A stretch of 64,000 nt of DNA from NCBI RefSeq assembly GCF_900460065.1, contig NZ_UAVD01000029.1:124001-188000 (forward strand), in the 5' to 3' direction. A program made the position numbers and the translations under genes. Below, in pieces: positions 54,328-61,805 of this stretch (position 1 is its first letter; each line of letters opens with the position of its first letter). The notes under the pieces were generated by a model. That model was not told the origin of the DNA, did not search any database, and saw only the letters and a list, made by a program, of their open reading frames with translations. The stretch is from Streptomyces griseus (GTDB lineage Bacteria > Actinomycetota > Actinomycetes > Streptomycetales > Streptomycetaceae).

Positions 54328-55287
54328 ATGCCGCCCGCCCCGTACCCGCCCCGTGCCGACCGGCTTACCGCGGACCACTACAACCCGGTCCGCGTACCCC
54401 CGGACGTGGCAGCCCTGGCCTCGGTCCCGGACACCCTCGCCCCCGGCTCACCGGCCAAGGTGGGCATCCTCGACCTGGCCTTCGCGGTACGGGGCGGGCG
54501 CACCGAGCTCGTCGAGCGCTACCAGAAGACGCCTCTGCAGATCATGCGGCCGTTGTGGATCGACCCCGAACAGCCCGGCATGAGCTACGTCTACATCATG
54601 GCGACCGGCGCCGGTGTCGCCCAGGCGGACCGCTACCGGATGGACTTCCGCTGCGGCCCGGACACCCAGGTCCACCTCACCACCCAGGCCGCCACCAAGA
54701 TCTTCCGGATGGAGCACGACTACGCGAGCCAGCGGGTCCACCTGAGCGCCGAGGCGGGAAGCTACGTCGAGTACCTGCCGGACCCGTTGATCCCCTTCAA
54801 GGGCTCCCGCTTCTACCAGCGCACGGAAGTCACCGTCGCGCCCGGGGCCACCGTCGTCGTCGCGGACACCCTCACCGCGGGCCGGCTCGCCCGCGGCGAA
54901 CGGCACGCCTACCGGGTGCTCGCCACCGACCTCCACATCAGCCGCCCCGACGGCACCCTGCTCGCCATCGACACGCTGCGCCTCGTCCCCGGGAGGCGGG
55001 GCGGGGGAGTCCTGGGACCGGCGGTGTTCGCCGGCCACGACCTCGTCGCCTCCCTCTTCGCGGTGACCGACCGCGTGCCCGCCACCGTGCTGGCCGACGC
55101 CCTGCACGACGCGCTCGCGGGGCTCGGCCTCCTGCACGGGGTGAGCGTCCTGCCCCGGGACTGCGGGGCGTGGGTCCGGGTGCTCGACGACAGCCCCATC
55201 CGGATCGCCGGCGCGCAGGAGGCCGTCCGCCAGGCCGTACGCCGCCTGCTCACCGGTCGTCCCGCACCCGACCTGCGCAAGCCGTGA
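54328..55287 (+). CDS. ureD: Urease accessory protein UreD (UreH)
   Basis: A 319-residue UreD: LDLAFAVRGGRTELVERYQKTPLQIMRPLWID, VHLTTQAATKIFRMEHDYASQ and YLPDPLIPFKGSRFYQRTEV. It docks UreF-UreG to apo-urease for nickel transfer. It starts one base after the ureG stop and ends the urease operon proper. Confidence 0.94.
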   Translation: MPPAPYPPRADRLTADHYNPVRVPPDVAALASVPDTLAPGSPAKVGILDLAFAVRGGRTELVERYQKTPLQIMRPLWIDPEQPGMSYVYIMATGAGVAQADRYRMDFRCGPDTQVHLTTQAATKIFRMEHDYASQRVHLSAEAGSYVEYLPDPLIPFKGSRFYQRTEVTVAPGATVVVADTLTAGRLARGERHAYRVLATDLHISRPDGTLLAIDTLRLVPGRRGGGVLGPAVFAGHDLVASLFAVTDRVPATVLADALHDALAGLGLLHGVSVLPRDCGAWVRVLDDSPIRIAGAQEAVRQAVRRLLTGRPAPDLRKP

Positions 55288-55368
55288 CCCGTACGGTCCC
55301 GGGCCCCTAGCGGCCCCGGTCCGCGCCCCGCCCCCCTGCCGCCCCCTCACCCCACGAGGTATCCGCCG

Positions 55369-56718
55369 ATGTACACCGCTCCCGCGCCGATGCCACCCGC
55401 TTACGACTCCGGGGACACCGCCTGGCTGCTCGCCGCCACCGCCATGGTGCTGTTGATGACCCCGGGCCTCGCCTTCTTCTACGGCGGCATGGTGCGCACC
55501 CGGCACGTGCTCATGATGATCAAGATGAGCTTCGCCGCCCTGGCCTTCGGCACCCTCATCTGGTGGGCGGTCGGATACACCCTGGCGTTCGGGCCCGATG
55601 TGGGCGGCGCCGGGCTCATCGGCAACCTCGACCACGCCTTCCTGCGTGACATCGAACTGAACACCTTGACCGGGGCCATCCCCACCTACGTGTACAGCAC
55701 GTTCCAGATGGGCTTCGCCATCATCACCGTGGCCCTGATCAGCGGATCGATCGCGGACCGCGCCACGATGAGGGGGTGGCTCGTCTTCGTCGTGCTGTGG
55801 CTGCTCATCGTCTACATCCCCATCGCGCACTGGGTGTTCGACACGGACGGCTGGATCGTGAAGCACCTGGGCGCACTCGACTTCGCCGGCGGCCTTCCGG
55901 TGGAGCTCAACTCGGGCGTCGCCGGACTCGCCGTCGCGCTCGTCCTGCGCGCCCCGCGCGACTTCGCCCGCCGCGAGGAACGCCCGAACAACATCCCGCT
56001 CGTGGTCATCGGAGCGGGCCTCCTCTGGTTCGGCTGGTTCGGCTTCAACTCCGGTTCCGCGCTGACCGACCAGGGCACCGCCGCAGCCGCTTTCATCAAC
56101 ACCCAGCTCGGGGCCGCGGGCGCGATGGTCACCTGGCCCCTGGTGGAGAAGTGGCGCACCGGCAGGGTCACCACCATGGGCGTCGTCTCGTCCGCCGTCG
56201 CCGGTATGGTCGCGATCACCCCGGCGTGCGGTGAGATCAACACCCTCGGAGCCGTCGTCACCGGCCTCGTCGTGGGCGCGGTGTGCGCCTTCGCGATCAC
56301 CCTGAAGTTCCGGTTCGGCGTCGACGACACCCTCGACGTGGTCGGCGTACACGGCGTGGGCGGGCTCATCGGTCTGATCATGGTCGGACTGTTCGCGACC
56401 GCGCGCATCAGCGGCAAGGAGGGCCTCTTCTACGGTGGCGGCTGGGGGCTGCTCGGCAAGCAGCTCGTCGCGATCGTCTCCGTGATGGCCTTCTCCTTCA
56501 TCCTCACCTGGATCATCGCCAAGGCCGTGGACCTGACCGTGGGCTTCCGGGCGAAGGAGGAGTACGGCACCGTCCCGGGAGAGGAGGCGGAGCGCGCGTA
56601 CGACTTCCAGACCGCCGAGCGCCTGGGCGCACTCGTCTCCGGCAAGCGGGCCTCCAGCGACGACGAACTGGTCCAGCAGATCAGCCGTCTGCTCCGGGCC
56701 CGCGCGGAAGACCGGTAG
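55369..56718 (+). CDS. amt: Ammonium transporter
   Basis: A 449-residue Amt/Mep/Rh channel with 11 helices. Signatures: DTAWLLAATAMVLLMTPGLAFFYGGMVR, FELNSGVAGLAVALVL, WFGWFGFNSGSAL, and a histidine pair in DVVGVHGVGGLIG. It is 82 bases downstream of ureD on the same strand and probably retrieves ammonia made by urease. No glnK gene follows. Confidence 0.95.
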   Translation: MYTAPAPMPPAYDSGDTAWLLAATAMVLLMTPGLAFFYGGMVRTRHVLMMIKMSFAALAFGTLIWWAVGYTLAFGPDVGGAGLIGNLDHAFLRDIELNTLTGAIPTYVYSTFQMGFAIITVALISGSIADRATMRGWLVFVVLWLLIVYIPIAHWVFDTDGWIVKHLGALDFAGGLPVELNSGVAGLAVALVLRAPRDFARREERPNNIPLVVIGAGLLWFGWFGFNSGSALTDQGTAAAAFINTQLGAAGAMVTWPLVEKWRTGRVTTMGVVSSAVAGMVAITPACGEINTLGAVVTGLVVGAVCAFAITLKFRFGVDDTLDVVGVHGVGGLIGLIMVGLFATARISGKEGLFYGGGWGLLGKQLVAIVSVMAFSFILTWIIAKAVDLTVGFRAKEEYGTVPGEEAERAYDFQTAERLGALVSGKRASSDDELVQQISRLLRARAEDR

Positions 56719-56772
56719 CACCTGTCTCCCGCGCGACCCGGTGAATTCACGGCAGCCGTTCGGCCTGCCTCC

Positions 56773-58071
56773 TCAACGGGACACGTAGTAGAGGGAGTTG
56801 CGCGCGGTGTCCGGCAGATAGAGGACATCGCGGCCGTCCGAGTCCCGTCGCACGGCGAGCCGGTCCGCGCTCACGCCCGGCGCGGCCGAGGCCGCGGTCC
56901 AGGCGCCGTCCGCCGACTGCGTCGCGGCGAAGACCCGGTCGGTGCCCGAGGCGGTCACGTAGTAGACCCTCTTGGTGACCGTCCCGTCCCAGGTGATGCC
57001 GAGGGCGGCGTTGGTCTGCCCGCCGGCGTACACGGTCTTGCGGATCCAGTCGCCGCCGCTCGGGTAGGCGTAGTACACGCGGAAGTGGCCGCCGCTGTCG
57101 GCCGAGCGGTACCGGTAGGCGACCTTCGGCGTGGAGCCGTCGAGCGTGAGCTTGGCGCTCTGCACCGCGGGACCCGGGTACGCGTTGTCGTTGCTCCACT
57201 CCTCGCCCGCCGTGAAGTCCTGGACCACGTCGGAGGTGGCGGGCGTGACCGGGGCGGCGACCGCGGCGCCCGTGCTGTCGGCGAAGGCCCCGGTGGACGG
57301 GTCGTAGGCCAGATACGAGAGCTGGTGGCGGAACGCGGTCGCCGGCGCCTTCCCCCACTCGTAGAGGAGGTGGACGCGGCCGGAGGCGTCCACGGTGATG
57401 TCGTCGGGGTACACGGAGCGGTACAGCGCGCCGGCGAAGGTCGCCACGACGCTCCAGCGGGATTCGGCGTTGTTCCAGCGGTACAGCTTGCCGGGGCGCT
57501 GGTCGGCGCCCGAACCGACGCGGGCCGCCAGGTACAGGTCGCCGTTGGGGGCGGTCGTGACGATCGGGTAGGTGATGCCGACGCCCTGATCGGGCAGCTC
57601 GGACGCGCGGTCGGTGACGGCGGCGCCGGGGGCATCGGTGCGGTAGTAGCGCCAGGCGTCGGCGTGCATGGAGGCGAAGACGTGCAGGCGGCCGCTGCCG
57701 TCGCGGGCGACCGACGGCTGGTTGTGGCCGTTGTCGTCGGCGAACTCGGCCCGCTGCCCGTCGCGGTTCACCAGCGGCAGCAGACTCCAGGCCCCGTCCG
57801 GGTCGCGCCGGGCGATGGCGGGCCGGTGCGTCGCCGCCGTCGAGCCCGGCTCGTTGAAGGCGAAGTAGGTGTACTGGCCGCGGCCCTTGTACGTGGCGAC
57901 CGGAGTCCACCAGGCGGCCTGGTTCGAGGAGTCCATCGCGTACGGGACCTTCTCGGTCACCGCCGCCGCGGCGCCCTGCGCGGTGTCGGCCGCGACGGCG
58001 GGGACGGGCAGGAGGAGGGCGGCCAGGGCCGTGGCCGCCGCCGTGTACGTGCGTACCGTGTGACGTCGCAA
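56773..58071 (-). CDS. Secreted BNR-4 repeat protein (polysaccharide lyase-like)
   Basis: A 432-residue protein. A signal peptide (about residues 1-28, ending AVAADT) is followed by a beta-propeller of the BNR-4 type: TYFAFNEPGSTAATHRPAIARRD, DNGHNQPSVARDGSGRLHVF, PDDITVDASGRVHLLYEWGKAP, YPGPAVQSAKLTLDG. BNR-4 propellers occur in ulvan, pectin and rhamnogalacturonan lyases (PL24/25-like). The TTG start at 58071 has a GGAG six bases upstream. It follows the sugar ABC genes, so it probably makes their substrate. Confidence 0.85.
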   Translation of the reverse strand: MRRHTVRTYTAAATALAALLLPVPAVAADTAQGAAAAVTEKVPYAMDSSNQAAWWTPVATYKGRGQYTYFAFNEPGSTAATHRPAIARRDPDGAWSLLPLVNRDGQRAEFADDNGHNQPSVARDGSGRLHVFASMHADAWRYYRTDAPGAAVTDRASELPDQGVGITYPIVTTAPNGDLYLAARVGSGADQRPGKLYRWNNAESRWSVVATFAGALYRSVYPDDITVDASGRVHLLYEWGKAPATAFRHQLSYLAYDPSTGAFADSTGAAVAAPVTPATSDVVQDFTAGEEWSNDNAYPGPAVQSAKLTLDGSTPKVAYRYRSADSGGHFRVYYAYPSGGDWIRKTVYAGGQTNAALGITWDGTVTKRVYYVTASGTDRVFAATQSADGAWTAASAAPGVSADRLAVRRDSDGRDVLYLPDTARNSLYYVSR

Positions 58072-58190
58072 GATGGACTCCTTCGCGGGTGGGTGGGTGT
58101 GCGGGAGCGGAGCGGAGCGGCGCGGAAGGGCGGCCCGCCGGCCGCCGTCCGGCGCTCGTCGTGCGGGACAGGGGCGGGGTGTCACGGGCG

Positions 58191-58224
58191 GGGCCCGGCG
58201 GAGCGTGCGGTGTCCGCCGGGCCC
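58191..58224 (-). terminator. Hairpin after the sugar-binding protein gene
   Basis: A 12-bp GC stem (GGGCCCGGCGGA and its complement) with a 10-base loop lies just downstream of the SBP stop on the minus strand. Confidence 0.7.
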
Positions 58225-58242
58225 GGGACACGGCGCTCGGAC

Positions 58243-59544
58243 TCAGCGCTTGATGAGCGCGGCGACCTCTTCGCCGGCCCGCTTCATCGCGTCCTTCGGC
58301 TTCGACGTGCCGACGAGGACGGCCTGCACCTGCTTGGCGACGGCCTCGTCGATCTGGGCGCTCTGGGCGAACTGCCAGAACGGGCTGCCGGTCGCCGTCT
58401 TCGTGATCTTCCGGGTCCACTCCGTGGTGAAGGTGTCCTTGGCGACCGCGGGAGCGGCCAGACCGGCGGTGGTGGACGGCGGCAGGGCGCGGGCGGCGAA
58501 GTACTCGGAGGTGGTCGCCTCGTCGGTGGTGGCGTGCAGGGCGAACTCCGTCGCGGCCTCCTGCCCCTTGCCCTTGACGATCGCGATCACGCCGCCCCAC
58601 AGCATCGCCTGCGGGGTGTCGCCGGCCGTGAGCACCGGACGCTCCATCGGCTGCATGGCGTCGGCCAGCGTCTTGTCCTTGGACTGGGCGGAGGTCACGC
58701 CCTTGCCGATGATCGCGTCGTCGTAGAAGGCGGCCTTGCCCTGACCGAACAGGGCGCGCGCGTCGAAGCGGTCCACGTCGGCGGCGATCAGCCGCGCGTC
58801 GTGCAGCTTCTTGTACCAGACGACCGCGTCGACCGAGGCGTCGTCGCCTATCGTGACCTTCCCGTCGTCGTACAGCGCGCAGCCGAAGGTCTGCATCCAC
58901 GGGAAGATGTCCTTGAGCTGCGCGACCTTGGTGGCGGCCGCGTACGGCACGACACCGCCGCCGAGCCCCTTCAGCTCCCGCAGCGCCGCCTCGAACTCCT
59001 CGACGGTGGCGGGGTGCTCCTTGATCCCGGCCTTCTCCAGGAGCTTGGCGTTGGCGATCACCCCGATCGAGCCGGTGTTCCACGGCAGCCCGTACTGCTT
59101 TCCGTCGTACACGCCGCTCTTGAGCGCCACGTCCGTGTAGCCGCCCCGCCCGGCCGCCGATCCCACGTCGACCAGCTTGCCCATCTGCGCCATCGCGGCG
59201 AGCCAGGCGATGTCGAGGTGGACCGCGCCCGTCGTCTCCCCGCCGCCCAGCTTGAGGGTGAGCTGGCTCAGGTACTCGTTGTACGGGTAGGAGACCGCAC
59301 GGATCTTGGACTTCTCCGCCTTCTCCCAGGCCGCGATGATCTTCTCGATCGAGGGCTTGGCGGCCTCCTCGTTGAGCGACCAGGAGGTGAAGTCGAAGTT
59401 CTTCGACTTCGGGTCGCCGCCGTTGGAGGCGACGCCGGCGCCGGACGGCGCGCAGGCGCCGAGCGCACCGACGCCCGCCGCGCCGAGCGCGCCGATGCCG
59501 AGCATGCGCAGCGCGCCGCGCCTGCTGATGCCAGAGGTGGTCAT
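58243..59544 (-). CDS. ABC sugar-binding lipoprotein
   Basis: A 433-residue solute-binding protein. The Tat/lipoprotein leader has RRGALRMLG and lipobox LGAC, so it is lipid-anchored. The body has the typical family 1 layout: PYNEYLSQLTLKLGGGE, WLAAMAQMGKLVDV, GLPWNTGSIGVIANAKLLEKAG, AATEFALHATTDEATTSEY. It has a GGAGAG ribosome site. It is followed by the BNR protein and preceded by two permeases; the cognate ATPase (MsiK) is not in the window, as is normal in Streptomyces. Confidence 0.93.
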   Translation of the reverse strand: MTTSGISRRGALRMLGIGALGAAGVGALGACAPSGAGVASNGGDPKSKNFDFTSWSLNEEAAKPSIEKIIAAWEKAEKSKIRAVSYPYNEYLSQLTLKLGGGETTGAVHLDIAWLAAMAQMGKLVDVGSAAGRGGYTDVALKSGVYDGKQYGLPWNTGSIGVIANAKLLEKAGIKEHPATVEEFEAALRELKGLGGGVVPYAAATKVAQLKDIFPWMQTFGCALYDDGKVTIGDDASVDAVVWYKKLHDARLIAADVDRFDARALFGQGKAAFYDDAIIGKGVTSAQSKDKTLADAMQPMERPVLTAGDTPQAMLWGGVIAIVKGKGQEAATEFALHATTDEATTSEYFAARALPPSTTAGLAAPAVAKDTFTTEWTRKITKTATGSPFWQFAQSAQIDEAVAKQVQAVLVGTSKPKDAMKRAGEEVAALIKR

Positions 59545-59603
59545 GATCTCTCCATGGGGGAGTGTGCGGGAGGGCAGGTGGAGGGGGCCGTCGGGCCCGT
59601 GGG

Positions 59604-60527
59604 TCAGCTCTTGACCGAGCCGGCGGTCATGCCGCCGACCAGGTAGCGCTGGAGGAACATGAAGGCGACGATCACCGGGACGGAGACCACGAGCGAGGCG
59701 GCCATCAACTGGGGCCAGGCGGTCTGGAACTCGCCGATGTAGGTGGAGACGAGCCCGGGGGGCAGGGTCTGCTTCTCCTTGTCGGCCAGGGTCAGCGCGA
59801 AGATGAAGTCGTTCCAGCCGCGTACGAAGGCGAAGAGGCCGGCGGCGATCATCCCCGGAGCGGCCAGTGGGGCCACGATGGAGTGCAGCGTCCGCCACCG
59901 GGACGCGCCGTCGATGGACGCCGCCTCCAGCAGCGCGTCCGGGATGGTGTCGAAGATCCCCTTCAGCATCCAGACGCACAGCGGCATGGTGAACGTGGTG
60001 AAGGAGAGCACCAGGGCGGTGTAGGTGTTGAGCATGCCGAAGCTGGAGAAGACGGTGTACAGCGTCACCAGCAGAAGCGCTTGGGGGAACATCTGGGAGG
60101 CCAGCACCAGGTGCATGAGCGACCGCCGCCCCCGGTAGCGGAACTTGGAGAACGAGTAGCCCATGTACGTGGCGACGACCACGCTCAGCACGGCGGTGAT
60201 CGAGGCCACGACGAGCGAGTTGACCAGATAGCTGATCAGCTGGTCGTTCTCGGCCAGGGCCGTGAAGTTGCCGAGGGTGAGATCGGTGGGGATGAGCTTC
60301 GGCGGGAACTGGAAGGTCGACTCGGGGGTGCTCAGGGCGGTGGCGAGCAGCCAGTAGACCGGCAGCAGGCCGAAGGCGCCGATCACGACGACCGCGCTCC
60401 AGGCGGCGATCCGCGACCGCAGCAGGTCCTTGCGCATACGGCGCCGGGGACCGCGTCCGGCCGGTGCGGCGGCGGACGGGCGGGGCCGCTCGACGGTGGT
60501 CGGCGGGGGAGAGGTGGTGGTGGTCAT
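59604..60527 (-). CDS. Carbohydrate ABC permease (MalG type)
   Basis: A 307-residue permease with six helices and the EAA loop LLEAASIDGASRWRTLHSIVAPLAAPG. It overlaps the other permease by one base (TGATG). Confidence 0.94.
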   Translation of the reverse strand: MTTTTSPPPTTVERPRPSAAAPAGRGPRRRMRKDLLRSRIAAWSAVVVIGAFGLLPVYWLLATALSTPESTFQFPPKLIPTDLTLGNFTALAENDQLISYLVNSLVVASITAVLSVVVATYMGYSFSKFRYRGRRSLMHLVLASQMFPQALLLVTLYTVFSSFGMLNTYTALVLSFTTFTMPLCVWMLKGIFDTIPDALLEAASIDGASRWRTLHSIVAPLAAPGMIAAGLFAFVRGWNDFIFALTLADKEKQTLPPGLVSTYIGEFQTAWPQLMAASLVVSVPVIVAFMFLQRYLVGGMTAGSVKS

Positions 60528-61453
60528 CAGGCGTCGCCCTTCCGCTCGGTGATCCTGAGGTAGACGACGACGAGGAGGAGCAGGAGCAGCATCCACAGTC
60601 CGCCGAGCGCGGTGGCGCGGCCGATGTCGAAGCCCTTGAACGCGGTCTGGTAGACGGCGGTCGCGAACGTCTCGGTGGTGCCGGCGGGGCCGCCGCCGGT
60701 GAGGACGTAGATGGTGTCGAAGTGCTGGAAGTTCCAGATGAACTCCAGCAGCAGCACGATCGAGGCGACCCCCCGGATCTGCGGCCAGGTGACGGCGAAG
60801 AAGCGCCGGATCGAGCCGGCCCCGTCCATCGACGCCGCCTCGTGCAACTCCTTGGGCACGGTCTGCAGACCGGCCAGGAGCATCACCATCATCCAGGGGA
60901 AGCTGGCCCAGGTCTTGGTGACGATGACGGCGAGCATCGCGGTGCCCGGCTGGCCGAGCCAGGCCACCGACTCCTCGATGAGACCGGCCTTCACGAGGAC
61001 GCCGTTGAGCACTCCGTAGTTGGCGTTGAAGATCCACATCCAGAGGAAGGAGACCACGACGCCCGGAATCACCCAGGGGAACAGGAACAGTCCGCGCAGG
61101 AATCCGCTGCCTCTGAGCCCGGTGTTGAGCGCGAGGGCGAGCGCGAAGCCGATGGTGAACGGTGCGAGCGTCGCGCCGATGGTGAAGATCAGCGTCTGCT
61201 CGAGGATGGTGAGGAGGTCACCGTTCAGCCAGTGGGCGAAGTTGTCCAGGCCGACGAACTCCCGGCCCGGCAGTCGAAGGTCCTGCTTGAAGAAGCCGGT
61301 GAACAGGGCCGACAGCAGCGGGTAGAAGATGATCGCCGCGAACAGGGCGAGCCCCGGTGCGGTCAGCAGCAGGGCGAACGCACCGTTGGAGAGCCGTCCC
61401 CCGGTCCGCTGGCGGGGCGGGGGCGCCTTCTGGGGAGGTGCGGCCGTACTCAT
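60527..61453 (-). CDS. Carbohydrate ABC permease (MalF type)
   Basis: A 308-residue permease with six helices and the EAA loop LHEAASMDGAGSIRRFFAVTWPQIRGV. It is the first gene of the operon that runs permease, permease, binding protein, BNR protein. A palindrome TGCAAGTTGCA lies 69 bases upstream. Confidence 0.94.
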   Translation of the reverse strand: MSTAAPPQKAPPPRQRTGGRLSNGAFALLLTAPGLALFAAIIFYPLLSALFTGFFKQDLRLPGREFVGLDNFAHWLNGDLLTILEQTLIFTIGATLAPFTIGFALALALNTGLRGSGFLRGLFLFPWVIPGVVVSFLWMWIFNANYGVLNGVLVKAGLIEESVAWLGQPGTAMLAVIVTKTWASFPWMMVMLLAGLQTVPKELHEAASMDGAGSIRRFFAVTWPQIRGVASIVLLLEFIWNFQHFDTIYVLTGGGPAGTTETFATAVYQTAFKGFDIGRATALGGLWMLLLLLLVVVYLRITERKGDA

Positions 61454-61805
61454 GGGTCTGTCCTCTCAAAGGGTGGCGGGAGCGCCGGGGCCCTGCGTGA
61501 ACGTCCTGCCACTCCGGTGAATGCAAGTTGCAGCATGCGGGATCGTTCTCCATATCGTGCGATTGCGTCAACCCTTTTGGTCAATGAATCGCCGGTTCTG
61601 TCGGGGCCGGCGAACGCGTCCTGCCTGCATCGAACGTGCATGTCGGCTCGTGGCGACCGGTCAGGGGTCAGGTCGGCCGCCGCCATCGGAACCTACAGCG
61701 ATTCCCACTGGCTGAACAGTGGTTGCACGATATGGATGTGATGTACGTTCGAGGTCACCCGCCGTGGCGGGGAGTATCCGAGCTTCACATCGAGGAGGCC
61801 GCACC
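61454..61805. promoter_or_regulatory. Divergent control region of the carbohydrate cluster
   Basis: No gene. Two dyads are seen: TGCAAGTTGCA (61522-61532) toward the permease operon, and CCACTG-GCTGAA-CAGTGG (61705-61722) toward the FAD oxidoreductase gene. Either could be an operator for a LacI- or other family repressor not in the window. Confidence 0.5.
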
